Shown here: positions 34,842-43,414 of the stretch, one piece after another
Position numbering within the stretch: the first letter of the stretch is position 1
How the letters are laid out: each line of letters begins with the position of its first letter
Origin: Arthrobacter sp. Leaf69
GTDB lineage: Bacteria; Actinomycetota; Actinomycetes; Actinomycetales; Micrococcaceae
DNA length: 64,000 bases
Reading direction: 5' to 3'
Assembly (NCBI RefSeq): GCF_001422645.1
Contig: NZ_LMLR01000011.1
Location: 62,001 to 126,000, forward strand
Made by a program: the position numbers and the translations under genes
The notes under the pieces: model-generated
Seen by the model: the letters and a program-made list of their open reading frames with translations, nothing else
Databases searched by the model: none
Told to the model about the DNA's origin: nothing

Positions 34842-35279
34842 CTAGCCCCGGGCGTAGATGTCGCGGAGAACGTCGGCGAAAACCGGCAACAGCTGCATTG
34901 GATGCGTGACAGAGTCATCTGAGGCACGAAGGATTGCGCCGTCAACGTCTGCCAGAAAGGCCTCGGGCGACAGGGGTCCGTGCGGAACGCGGATCATCCA
35001 AACAAACCCCCTCGGACGCGGAGGGACGCCCGCGTCCCTCAGGTACATGTCGATGTCATCATCGATGCTTTCCCGGTCGGCAGCCGTAAACGGCTCCACG
35101 AAAGGTGTCCGCCCGTGAGCGTCCTCGATGTAGCCCGTGACCGTTCTGCCCAGGTCCGAGGACGGAGAGCGGCGCAGGTTGTCCCGGCCGGCTGCCCACC
35201 CCATGAGCGCTCCCCAGCCGTTTTCGGGCAGCTCCACCCAGGATGCTGAGGGCCCGCCCTCCTGAACCTCGCTCCACAC
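34842..35279 (-). CDS. Conserved-looking protein of unknown function
   Basis: A soluble 145-residue protein, acidic overall, with no signal peptide or membrane segment. Segments such as GYIEDAHGRTPFVEPFTAADRESIDDDIDMYLRD read as a folded domain, and HPMQLLPVFADVLRDIYARG ends it. The GTG at 35279-35277 follows AAGGAG. I do not recognise the family. It converges with the AAA ATPase gene 15 bases away; nothing shows that the two work together. Confidence 0.65.
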   Translation of the reverse strand: MWSEVQEGGPSASWVELPENGWGALMGWAAGRDNLRRSPSSDLGRTVTGYIEDAHGRTPFVEPFTAADRESIDDDIDMYLRDAGVPPRPRGFVWMIRVPHGPLSPEAFLADVDGAILRASDDSVTHPMQLLPVFADVLRDIYARG

Positions 35280-35608
35280 TGGCTACTCCTTCTTCCGGCC
35301 GTCCGCGCATGTGCACCCAAGGCTGCCCGCGAGGGGGCTTCGCCTCACTGTTGAACCTGCCACATCCCCCAGACAAGCGCTGAACTGCCGGGCACTGCAA
35401 TCATCATTGCCGGTGAGCCGACGGCGTACCACCCCCCAGCCGGGACGGGCCTTTCCGACGCCTGAGCCGTGGCCCCGAGAGACCCTGGCCCCCTTGAGCG
35501 AACAGAAAGGCGAAGCTTTAGCGCAGCTTCTGCCCCACGAGATTACTTCCGCCCCACGCGTTGATACGCTGGGCCCGTTGGGGGCAACAATCTATCTCAG
35601 GAGAGTAC
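35280..35608. other. Divergent intergenic region upstream of the BcsA-like gene
   Basis: No credible gene is seen. A small hairpin (GAAGCT/AGCTTC, 35512-35530) and a -10-like TACGCT (35565-35570) lie before the BcsA-like gene, whose ribosome site AGGAGAG is at 35599-35605. I looked for a cyclic-di-GMP riboswitch because of the PilZ domain and did not find the conserved core. Confidence 0.35.
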
Positions 35609-37606
35609 GTGTCTCGCGACGACGTGCGGCTACGCCCACATGAACTGTCCGCCGCTTCGCCAGCCGCCCCGCTGGAGGCCAAAGCCCTGTCCAAAGCCGG
35701 TATTGCCGGCTGGGCGGCCAGGCTGGGGACTCCCGGACTTGAGGCCCCACGCTCCCGCCGCTGGGCACACGTGGGCGCCCTCGCCGCCATCGCGGCCCTG
35801 ATTCTCTACCTCGTCTGGCGCGTGCTCTTCACCCTGCCCTCCGGCGAATGGAACCTCACCATCGCGTGGATCCTGCTGACCTTCGAAGCGCTGCCGCTGA
35901 CTGGCTTGGTTCTGAAGGCATGGGCAGTCTGGAATATCGACAGCCGCCCGCCGGCGCCGGTGGACGAGGCGCCGCACGGGATGCGTGTCGCGGTCCTGAT
36001 CCCGACGTACAACGAACCGATCGAGGTGCTGACACCCACGGTCGCCGCTGCCTGCGAACTCGCCCCGGAGCACGAGACGTGGGTTCTCGACGACGGCGAC
36101 CGGCCGTGGGTGGAGGAGATGTGCGCCGCCTACGGTGCCCGCTATGTCCGGCGCGACGTCCACGATCACGCCAAGGCCGGCAACATGAACCATGCCCTCG
36201 ACCTGATGGCGGCGGAAGAGGCCGCCGGCGCCCCGGGGATTGACATCATTGCCGTTCTGGACTGCGACCATGTGCCGCTGCCGACGTTCCTGACCGCCAC
36301 GCTGGGCTGGTTCGCTGACGACGAGGTGGCCCTGATCCAGGGTCCGCAGTCCTTTTACAACGGAGGCGCGTTCGACGACGACGGCATCACGGGCGAACAG
36401 GGCATGTTCTTCAACGTCATGATGCCCTCGCGCAACGTGCCGGGCGCGGGCCCGTTCTGGTGCGGATCGACGTCGCTGTTGCGGATCAGCGCCCTCCGGG
36501 AGGTCGGCGGAGTGGCAACCGAGACCATCACCGAGGACATGCACACCACGCTCAAACTCATCCGGCGCGGCTGGAAAACCGTCTACCACCACCAGACCCT
36601 CGCTGTGGGGCTGGCCCCGGCCACCCCGGACCAGTACCTCCTGCAGCGGCGGCGCTGGGGAATGGGGGCCATGCAGATCCTGGTCCACGAAAAGCTGTGG
36701 GCGGCGAAGAGCTGGATGTCCTGGCGGAACTACCACGAGTACCTCAACGGAACACTCTGGTGGCTGGAAGGCATCGCCACCCTGGTCGCCTTCCTCATTC
36801 CAGTGTTGGTAATGCTCTCCGGTGCCCAGACGTCCACGGCGGGCCCCCTCCTGTTTACCGGCGTCTTCATTGCCATGTTCACCATCCGGCTGTGGGGTTC
36901 CAAACGGCTGATGCGCCGTGAGATTCACTGGCCAACCGCCTTCGCACTGCGCATCTTCCGCGTTCCGGTGGGCCTGGCGTGCCTGTGGTGGCTGATCACC
37001 CGAAACATTCTTCACTTTGAAGTCACGCCCAAGGGCGCCGCGGACGTCCGCCTCCGCGGCCGGACACCGCGCATCCTGCTCGTGATGGTGGTGCTGATCA
37101 GCCTCGTGATCCTCTATGCTGCGGCCGGGCTTGCCGGCCTGGTGCCCTGGCGCACCTCGCCGGGCTCCACGGTGGCTTCCGGTGCGTGGCTGGTTCTCGC
37201 CGGCGTTGTGCTGGTCCTTGGCACCCGGCGAATCCGCGCAGCGGAATTCGCTACGTCGCGCCGCAACGCCTACCGCTTTGAGGTGGATGCTCCCGTGGAG
37301 AGCGACGGCGTCCGGGGCGACCTTCTCGACGTTTCCGTAGGTGGAGCTGCCGTACGCTTCCCGCAGGGCACGCTGCCGCCGTCGGGCTTTGTCCCGCTCC
37401 GCCTGCCGGGCGCACCGACGGTCCGACTGGAGGTCATCAGGGTCACGGACGAGGCGGACGGTTCCCAGGTGGCGTCGCTGCGCGCGGCCGACGGGGACTG
37501 GGACGTCTACCGGGTGCTGTCGATGTGGATCTTCCACACTCCCGCCGGTGCCCTGCCCGACTTCCCGGCCGGAGTCCCCGCAGCGGCGTCCCTCCGTGGC
37601 CGCTGA
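35609..37606 (+). CDS. BcsA-like GT2 glycosyltransferase with C-terminal PilZ domain
   Basis: This 665-residue membrane enzyme is built like bacterial cellulose synthase BcsA. N-terminal helices are followed by a GT2 domain with Asp161 (LDDGD), Asp218/Asp220 (LDCDH), the catalytic base Asp310 (TEDMHTT) and QRRRW at 346-350, then further helices. The PilZ domain at the C-terminus keeps both cyclic-di-GMP motifs, RRNAYR (551-556) and DVSVGG (574-579), so synthesis of a beta-glucan-like polymer is probably controlled by cyclic-di-GMP. No bcsB, bcsZ or bcsC is adjacent, so the polymer may not be cellulose. GTG 35609 is chosen for its AGGAGAG site. Confidence 0.88.
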   Translation: MSRDDVRLRPHELSAASPAAPLEAKALSKAGIAGWAARLGTPGLEAPRSRRWAHVGALAAIAALILYLVWRVLFTLPSGEWNLTIAWILLTFEALPLTGLVLKAWAVWNIDSRPPAPVDEAPHGMRVAVLIPTYNEPIEVLTPTVAAACELAPEHETWVLDDGDRPWVEEMCAAYGARYVRRDVHDHAKAGNMNHALDLMAAEEAAGAPGIDIIAVLDCDHVPLPTFLTATLGWFADDEVALIQGPQSFYNGGAFDDDGITGEQGMFFNVMMPSRNVPGAGPFWCGSTSLLRISALREVGGVATETITEDMHTTLKLIRRGWKTVYHHQTLAVGLAPATPDQYLLQRRRWGMGAMQILVHEKLWAAKSWMSWRNYHEYLNGTLWWLEGIATLVAFLIPVLVMLSGAQTSTAGPLLFTGVFIAMFTIRLWGSKRLMRREIHWPTAFALRIFRVPVGLACLWWLITRNILHFEVTPKGAADVRLRGRTPRILLVMVVLISLVILYAAAGLAGLVPWRTSPGSTVASGAWLVLAGVVLVLGTRRIRAAEFATSRRNAYRFEVDAPVESDGVRGDLLDVSVGGAAVRFPQGTLPPSGFVPLRLPGAPTVRLEVIRVTDEADGSQVASLRAADGDWDVYRVLSMWIFHTPAGALPDFPAGVPAAASLRGR

Positions 37607-37611
37607 CCTGC

Positions 37612-39792
37612 TCAGTCCTTCGCAGCCGCTCGTGCGGCAGCCGGCGGTACGGGTTCGTGGCGCAGGTAGCTCCGGCGGAACCGGCCGCTTCCCGACGTCA
37701 GTGCGCGCAGCTCGACGGCGTACCGCACCAGTTCCTGGTCCGGCACTTCGGCGCTGATTTCGGTCAGCTCTCCCGCGGTCGACGTCGTTCCGGTCAGCCG
37801 CGCCCGGCGCGAGGACAGATCGCTCATCACCGCGCCGACGTGCTCATCGGCAACGGCGATCGTCGCCGCCGAGACGGGTTCCAGCAGTTGAATCCGTCCG
37901 GCCGCGGCGGCCTCCCGCAAGGCCAGCGCACCGGCAGCCTGAAAGGCCGCGTCAGACGAATCCACACTGTGCGCCTTGCCGCCGAGCAGGGTCACCCGGA
38001 TATCCACCACCGGGAAACCCGCGGACACGCCCTTCTGCATCTGCGCCCGCACGCCCTTCTCCACCGAAGTGACAAAGGGGCCCGGAATCACCCCGCCCAC
38101 GGTTTTGTCCACGAATTCAAAGCCGGCCCCCCGTTCCAGCGGCTCCACCTCGATGTCGCAGACGGCGTACTGGCCGTGGCCGCCCGACTGCTTCACGTGC
38201 CGTCCGTGGCCTGCGGCCGGAGCGGCAAAGGTCTCCCGCAGCGGGGTCACAATGTCGACGGTCCGCAGGTTGACGCCCTGCTCGCGCAACCTTCCCAGGA
38301 CCACGTCCGCGTGCGCCTCCCCCATGCACCAGAGGACCAGCTGGTGCGTCTCGGCGTTCCGTTCCACCCGGAGCGCCGGGTCCCCCGCAGCCACCTTGCC
38401 CAGGCTGCGCGCCAGGGCATCCTCATCACCGTGGGAGGCCGCTTCAACGGCAACGGGCAGCAGCGGCTCCGGCATCTCCCACGGTTGGATCAGCAGCGGA
38501 AATTCCTTGGCCGAAACCGTGTCCCCTGTCTCGGCCGGCCCCAGCTTCGTCAGGGCGCAGATATCCCCGGCGACGCTGAACGGCACAGGCCGCAGGCTGG
38601 ATCCCAGCGGCGAATACAGGTGGGAGACCCGCTCATCGCTGTCGTGATCGACGTGGCCCCGGTCCGCCAGGCCGCGCCCGGCCACATGGACCGCCGAGTC
38701 CTCCCGCAGCGTGCCGGCAAAGAGCCGGACCAGGCAGACGCGGCCCAGGAAAGGATCGGTGGTGGTGCGCACCACTTCGCCGAGCAGCGGAGCTGCGGGG
38801 TCGCAGTCCGGTGTCGCGGCCGGCGTCCCGTCAAGGTGGGACACCGCGGGACGGGGCCGTTCGGTGGGCGCGGGGAAGGCCCGCGTCACCACCTCCAGCA
38901 GTTCGGCCAGGCCGACGCCGGTCTCGGCGGACGTGGCGATCACGGGATGGAAGGAACCCCGGGCAACAGCCGTCTCCAAGTCGCTGACCAGGACCTCGGG
39001 CGGGATTTCCTCGCCGTCAAGGTACCGTTCCATCAACGACTCGTCCTCGCTTTCGGCGATGATCCCTTCAATCAGGGCTCCCCGGGCCGCTTCCGAGGCG
39101 ACGCGCTCGACGTCGTCCGTGTTCCGGAACGCGGGCGGCGCATCATCCGGCGACTGCTCCGAAACGGTGCCCGAAAGCAGGCCCAACAGGCCGGTAATGT
39201 CCGTCCCTTTGCTGACCGGAAGGTAGAGCGGCACCACCGTGTCCCCGAAGGCCCGCTGGCATCTTTCGAGCGCGGCGTCGAAGTCGGCCCGGGGATGATC
39301 CAGCCGGCTGATCACCACAGCCCGCGGCACCGCGAGGCGCTGGCACTCTCCCCAGAGGGCCGTTGTGGCAGCGTCAATGCCGTCCACGGCCGAGACAACG
39401 AACAACGCCGCGTCCGCCGCCCGCAACCCGGCCCGCAGTTCCCCGACAAAGTCCGGGTAGCCCGGGGTGTCGAGGAGGTTCACTTTGATGCCGCCGGCCG
39501 TCACGGGCACCACGGAGAGGGCGACGGAGCGTTGCTGGTGGACCGCGGCCGGCTCCGAGTCGCCGACCGTGGTGCCTTCGGTGATCGACCCCTTCCGCGA
39601 GATGGCACCGGTTGCGGCCAGCAGCGCCTCTGCCAGCATCGTCTTGCCTGCTCCGGAGTGGCCCACCAGCGCCACGTTCCGGATCTGCTCCGGCTCTTCG
39701 GGCGGCTGGGCATCGGTGGCGTCGGCGCGCCGCAGTTCAGAAGTGCCCCGGGCGGCGGCCTTCGCCGGAGCCTTTGCGTCTTTGGCAGGCAT
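37612..39792 (-). CDS. fusA2: EF-G-like translational GTPase (FusA2 type)
   Basis: The 726-residue protein has the EF-G domain order but is the divergent second form found in actinobacteria. Motifs are G1 GHSGAGKT (44-51), EGTTVGDSEP in the switch region, G3 DTPGYPDF, and domain IV/V sequences SGGHGQYAVCDIEVEP and ISAEVPDQELVRYAVELRAL. The G4 motif NKxD is replaced by SRLD, which could change nucleotide binding. Its role is not established; it is not the housekeeping translocase. A GGAGG site precedes ATG 39792-39790. It ends five bases from the convergent BcsA-like gene. Confidence 0.88.
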   Translation of the reverse strand: MPAKDAKAPAKAAARGTSELRRADATDAQPPEEPEQIRNVALVGHSGAGKTMLAEALLAATGAISRKGSITEGTTVGDSEPAAVHQQRSVALSVVPVTAGGIKVNLLDTPGYPDFVGELRAGLRAADAALFVVSAVDGIDAATTALWGECQRLAVPRAVVISRLDHPRADFDAALERCQRAFGDTVVPLYLPVSKGTDITGLLGLLSGTVSEQSPDDAPPAFRNTDDVERVASEAARGALIEGIIAESEDESLMERYLDGEEIPPEVLVSDLETAVARGSFHPVIATSAETGVGLAELLEVVTRAFPAPTERPRPAVSHLDGTPAATPDCDPAAPLLGEVVRTTTDPFLGRVCLVRLFAGTLREDSAVHVAGRGLADRGHVDHDSDERVSHLYSPLGSSLRPVPFSVAGDICALTKLGPAETGDTVSAKEFPLLIQPWEMPEPLLPVAVEAASHGDEDALARSLGKVAAGDPALRVERNAETHQLVLWCMGEAHADVVLGRLREQGVNLRTVDIVTPLRETFAAPAAGHGRHVKQSGGHGQYAVCDIEVEPLERGAGFEFVDKTVGGVIPGPFVTSVEKGVRAQMQKGVSAGFPVVDIRVTLLGGKAHSVDSSDAAFQAAGALALREAAAAGRIQLLEPVSAATIAVADEHVGAVMSDLSSRRARLTGTTSTAGELTEISAEVPDQELVRYAVELRALTSGSGRFRRSYLRHEPVPPAAARAAAKD

Positions 39793-39946
39793 GGGAACCT
39801 CCTGATGCATCTGTCGGCCCGCCGCCCGCAGGCCATGGCGCGGCGCGGGGCCGCCTATATGGATTGGACACCCTGCGGCGATCTGTCGGCAAGATGCAAA
39901 AGCCAACTCCCCTGCAACGTCACGGCATTCCGCGCCCGGCCCCGGG

Positions 39947-40423
39947 TCAGCTTCCGTCGTAGGCCTTCTGCAAGACCGCGATGTCCAGCTTCTGCATGCC
40001 CAGCATGGCCTGCATGGCGCGGTGTGCACCCGCCGGATCCGGACCGCCGATCAGCTCGCCCAGCACAGAGGGGACCACCTGCCACGAAACCCCGTACCTG
40101 TCTTTGAGCCAACCGCACTGGCTTTCGGTGCCGCCCTCGCCCAGCGCAGTCCAGTAGCGATCCACTTCCGCCTGGGACGAACAGTCGATGACGAACGAGA
40201 TTGACTCGTTGAAGGTGAAGGCCGGTCCCCCGTTCAAGGCCGTGAAGGTCCGCCCCTCGATTTCGAAGCGCACGGTGATCGCCTGGCCAGCCGGTCCGGG
40301 ACCGCCCTCGCCGTAGCGGGACACGTCGGTCACCTTCCCGCCGTCGAAGATGGAGACGTAGAACCCGGCAGCTTCCTCCGCCTGGTTGTCGAACCACAGG
40401 CAGGTGGTGATCTTTTCGGCCAC
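39947..40423 (-). CDS. VOC-family protein (PhnB/glyoxalase-like)
   Basis: A 158-residue protein with the two-lobed VOC fold, reading KITTCLWFDNQAEEAAGFYVS at the start, then RFEIEGRTFTALNGGPAF, and DRYGVSWQVVP toward the end. This subgroup is often labelled 3-demethylubiquinone methyltransferase-like or PhnB-like, but the true activity is unknown. The GTG at 40423 follows AGAGGA. It lies upstream of the EF-G-like gene in the same direction with a 154-base gap. Confidence 0.9.
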   Translation of the reverse strand: MAEKITTCLWFDNQAEEAAGFYVSIFDGGKVTDVSRYGEGGPGPAGQAITVRFEIEGRTFTALNGGPAFTFNESISFVIDCSSQAEVDRYWTALGEGGTESQCGWLKDRYGVSWQVVPSVLGELIGGPDPAGAHRAMQAMLGMQKLDIAVLQKAYDGS

Positions 40424-40542
40424 AGCGCATCCTCTTTCGTTTGGCCCGGACCCTTACGGTGCGTCCCGGGCAGTGCGGGGTTGTGGGCCGAGCCTAGTCG
40501 CGGGGACTATCGGACACAACGGCTCCCAGCGCCGCACCCGGA

Positions 40543-40548
40543 TAGGCT
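40543..40548 (+). promoter_or_regulatory. -10 box of the leaderless DUF3054 gene
   Basis: TAGGCT ends six bases before ATG 40555, with no ribosome site. It fits the leaderless pattern of the window. No clear -35 box is visible. Confidence 0.45.
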
Positions 40549-40554
40549 TGGAAC

Positions 40555-40995
40555 ATGCCTTCTTCAACGCCACCGCTCCCCCGCCCCGCCGATACCGGAC
40601 CGGCCCCGGCATCGAGAGCGACGCGGACAGCCGTACTGGCCGCATGCGCGGACGCGGCACTGATCCTCCTTTTCGCGGCCATCGGCCGTGACGCCCATCA
40701 GCGCGGGGACGTCGTCACCGGCGTGCTGGCCACCGCCTGGCCGTTCCTGGCCGGTGCGGCGGTGTCCTGGCTGGCCTTGCGGATCTGGCGGTCGCCGCTG
40801 GCCCTCTGGCCGGCCGGCGTCGGCGTCTGGCTCGGCGCGGTCACTGTCGGTATGCTCCTGCGGGCCGTCACCGGGCAGACGGTGGTGCTGCCGTTCGTGA
40901 TCGTGGCGCTGCTCAGCCTGGGGCTGTTCCTGCTGGGATACCGCCTCCTGGCCTCGGCCATCCGGCGGCGAAACACACGCCGCGGCAGGGCCTGA
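40555..40995 (+). CDS. DUF3054 membrane protein
   Basis: A 146-residue protein with four predicted membrane helices (about 26-42, 55-78, 84-103 and 108-133). The DUF3054 landmarks LLFAAIGRDAHQRG and ATAWPFLAGAAVSWLALR are present, with a Pro-rich N-terminus and an Arg-rich C-terminus. Its function is unknown. An Lrp-type gene follows in the same direction, with its own -10-like TAGGCT at 41001-41006. Confidence 0.88.
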   Translation: MPSSTPPLPRPADTGPAPASRATRTAVLAACADAALILLFAAIGRDAHQRGDVVTGVLATAWPFLAGAAVSWLALRIWRSPLALWPAGVGVWLGAVTVGMLLRAVTGQTVVLPFVIVALLSLGLFLLGYRLLASAIRRRNTRRGRA

Positions 40996-41092
40996 TGGAC
41001 TAGGCTTGCAAGGACATGGCCGGCCCCGGGGACTACCGTCAGGGGCCCGTCACCGGCCGGCAACGGCGCAACAGATCCGGAAAGGTTCACAC

Positions 41093-41374
41093 GTGGTCAC
41101 CGCTTTCGTCCTGATTAAGACAGACGCTTCCCGCATCCCGGAGACCGCGGAAGAGATCTCCGCCATCCAGGGCATCAGCGAGGTGTACTCCGTCACCGGC
41201 GAGTGGGATCTCATTGCGATCGCCCGGGTCCCGAAGCACGAGGATCTGGCGGACGCGATCGCGGACAAGCTCTCCAAGGTCCCCGGCGTTGTCCACACCA
41301 CCACGCAGATCGCGTTCCGCGCCTATTCCCAGCACGACCTGGACGCGGCGTTCGCCCTCGGCTTCGAAGAGTAG
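41093..41374 (+). CDS. Lrp/AsnC ligand-binding (RAM) domain protein without DNA-binding domain
   Basis: The 93-residue product is only the RAM domain of the Lrp/AsnC family (VTAFVLIKTDAS, SEVYSVTGEWDLIAIARV, VVHTTTQIAFRAYS). The helix-turn-helix half is absent and not found upstream. Such stand-alone RAM proteins may bind amino acids and oligomerise or regulate partner proteins. GTG 41093 follows GGAAAGG. It lies head to tail against trpD with a hairpin between them; a link to tryptophan synthesis is possible but unproven. Confidence 0.88.
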   Translation: MVTAFVLIKTDASRIPETAEEISAIQGISEVYSVTGEWDLIAIARVPKHEDLADAIADKLSKVPGVVHTTTQIAFRAYSQHDLDAAFALGFEE

Positions 41375-41383
41375 GGCCACGCA

Positions 41384-41412
41384 GGCGGGGCCCACGCCGG
41401 GAGCGCCCCGCC
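41384..41412. terminator. Hairpin between the Lrp-type gene and trpD
   Basis: GGCGGGGC (41384-41391) and GCCCCGCC (41405-41412) form an eight-base GC stem with a 13-base loop between two convergent genes. No T run is seen. Just beyond it, a 16-base unit (CAACTGGTGTGCAGGT) is repeated almost exactly at 41452-41483, touching the trpD stop codon. Confidence 0.5.
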
Positions 41413-41482
41413 CGGCTAAGTCCCCGCGGACGGTTCAGGCGGAGTGCTTGTCAACTGGTGTGCAGGTCAGCTGGTGCGCAGG

Positions 41483-42541
41483 TCAACTGCGCGACAGCGC
41501 GACCCAGCGGTCCAGGACGGCTGCGGCCGCACCAGATTCGATGGACTCATCCGCACGCTTCAACGCCGCGGCCATCCGCTCGCCGAACGGCCCGACGGCG
41601 TCCAGATCGAAGGCCACGAGCCCGGCCGCGGCGTTCAGCAGGGCGGCATCCCGGGCAGGACCGCGGCCGCCGGCAAGAACGGAACGCACTACGGCGGCAT
41701 TGGCTGCGGCGTCCCCGCCGCGCAGTTCCTCAAGGGTTGCCCGTCGAATTCCCAGATCACCCGGATCGAACGTCTCTTCACTTACCGCGCCGTTCCGGAT
41801 TTCCCACACCCGGGACGGGCCGGTAGTGGTCAGTTCATCCAGTCCGTCATCCCCGCGGAACACGAGTCCGCGGCTGCCGCGCTTGGCCAGCACTCCCGCC
41901 ACCAGCGGGGCCATCCGCTCGTTGGCGACGCCCACCGCCGAGGCCTGAACGTGGGCCGGGTTGATCATGGGTCCCAGGAAGTTGAAGGCCGTGGGCACGC
42001 CGAGTTCACGGCGGGCGACGGCGGCATGCCGCATCGAGGGGTGGAACACCTGGGCGAAGCAGAACGTGATGCCCGCTTCCTCCGCATTGAGGGCGACCCG
42101 AGGGATCGGCAGGTCCAGCCGGACGCCCAGGGCCTCCAGGACATCCGCGGAACCGGAGGTGGAGGACGCTGCACGGTTGCCGTGCTTTACCACCTTGGCG
42201 CCCGCGCCCGCCGCGATCAGCGCTGCCATGGTCGAAATGTTGACGGTGTTCTGCTGGTCCCCGCCGGTGCCGACGATGTCCAGCTTCTGCCCGGCGATCT
42301 CTATGGGGCTGGCGTTGGCGATCATCGCCTCAACCAGCCCGACCAGCTCGTCGACGGTCTCGCCTTTGGACCGCAGTGCCACGAGGAATCCGGCGACCTG
42401 CGCGGGCGTGGCCTCTCCGGACATGATCGAGTTCATCGCCCACTCGGTGTTTCCGGCGGTGAGATCCGTGCCGTTGATGAGGGCGTTGATGAGCCGCGGC
42501 CAGGTGTTGCCTGCCGCCTGTGCAGATGCCTGAGAAGTCAC
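41483..42541 (-). CDS. trpD: Anthranilate phosphoribosyltransferase
   Basis: TrpD (352 residues) transfers phosphoribose from PRPP to anthranilate, the second step of tryptophan synthesis. The glycine-rich PRPP motif [38 protein letters not shown], and the anthranilate-site [12 protein letters not shown] are complete. The GTG start at 42541 is used. The gene stands alone, away from other trp genes, next to the cytochrome oxidase genes, as in many actinobacteria. Confidence 0.96.
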   Translation of the reverse strand: MTSQASAQAAGNTWPRLINALINGTDLTAGNTEWAMNSIMSGEATPAQVAGFLVALRSKGETVDELVGLVEAMIANASPIEIAGQKLDIVGTGGDQQNTVNISTMAALIAAGAGAKVVKHGNRAASSTSGSADVLEALGVRLDLPIPRVALNAEEAGITFCFAQVFHPSMRHAAVARRELGVPTAFNFLGPMINPAHVQASAVGVANERMAPLVAGVLAKRGSRGLVFRGDDGLDELTTTGPSRVWEIRNGAVSEETFDPGDLGIRRATLEELRGGDAAANAAVVRSVLAGGRGPARDAALLNAAAGLVAFDLDAVGPFGERMAAALKRADESIESGAAAAVLDRWVALSRS

Positions 42542-42648
42542 GTTCCGATGCTATCGAGGTGCGTACTGCAAAGACCAATGTGAACGGGTCCGGGAACTTT
42601 TCCGCGCGAATTCGCGTCTTTGTAGAAAAAGTCCCCCCAAAAGGCGGT

Positions 42649-42689
42649 TTGCGTTGGGCAGGACGGAGTTTTATAGACATAATGTCTAT
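42649..42689 (+). promoter_or_regulatory. ctaE promoter overlapped by a perfect 17-bp palindrome
   Basis: TTGCGT (42649-42654) and TATAGA (42672-42677) are 17 bases apart. A perfect inverted repeat, ATAGACAT-A-ATGTCTAT (42673-42689), covers the -10 box and the predicted start of transcription and ends one base before the GTG start codon at 42690. Such placement suggests a repressor operator controlling the cta/qcr operon. I do not recognise the factor. Confidence 0.65.
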
Positions 42690-43328
42690 GTGACATCTGC
42701 GACCCATGCCCCCAGTACCCCGGCGCACCCGACGCTGAATCGCCCGAACATGGTTTCTGTTGGAACCGTAGTCTGGCTGTCCAGTGAGTTGATGTTCTTC
42801 GCCGGTCTCTTCGCCATGTACTTCACACTCCGTTCGACTTCCGGACTGATGTGGGCCGAAGAGACAGCCAAGCTCAACTTCCCCTTTGCGCTCGTCAACA
42901 CGATCGTCCTCGTGGCAAGTTCCTTTACTTGCCAGATGGGCGTCTTCGCCGCTGAGCGGCTTCAGCCGCGTCGAAGCGGCGGGCCCCTCAGCTTCACCCG
43001 CTGGGGAATGAACGAATGGTTCACCCTGACTTTCATCATGGGTGCCTTCTTCGTGGCCGGCCAGGCGACTGAGTACGCCATGCTCGTTTCCGAGCATGTC
43101 TCGCTCTCCTCCAACGCCTACGGTTCGGCGTTCTACATCACCACGGGCTTCCACGGCCTGCACGTCATCGGCGGCTTGGTTGCCTTCCTCCTCATCATGG
43201 GCCGGTCCTTCGCGGCGAAGAAGTTCGGCCACTTCGAAGCAACCTCCGCGATCGTCACCTCGTACTACTGGCACTTCGTCGACGTCGTCTGGATCGGCCT
43301 CTTCCTGGTCATCTACGTCCTCAAGTAG
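42690..43328 (+). CDS. ctaE: Cytochrome c oxidase subunit III
   Basis: Subunit III of the aa3-type oxidase, 212 residues with five membrane helices, as in the short actinobacterial form. [40 protein letters not shown] and [20 protein letters not shown] are diagnostic. I chose GTG 42690 because it directly follows the promoter/palindrome and upstream codons are non-conserved. The qcrCAB genes follow, giving the usual ctaE-qcrC-qcrA-qcrB order of the bc1-aa3 supercomplex. Confidence 0.95.
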   Translation: MTSATHAPSTPAHPTLNRPNMVSVGTVVWLSSELMFFAGLFAMYFTLRSTSGLMWAEETAKLNFPFALVNTIVLVASSFTCQMGVFAAERLQPRRSGGPLSFTRWGMNEWFTLTFIMGAFFVAGQATEYAMLVSEHVSLSSNAYGSAFYITTGFHGLHVIGGLVAFLLIMGRSFAAKKFGHFEATSAIVTSYYWHFVDVVWIGLFLVIYVLK

Positions 43329-43414
43329 CAAGACTTGACTCTTTTTCTACAAGAGGCAGAATTTCAAGAAGCGGCTCTCGGAGCCCACGCAGGATCGAAT
43401 AAAGGAACCACCAC

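Noticed and set aside
35441..35608. Cyclic-di-GMP riboswitch upstream of the PilZ-containing synthase
   Set aside because: The conserved GEMM core bases are not present; only a small hairpin is visible.
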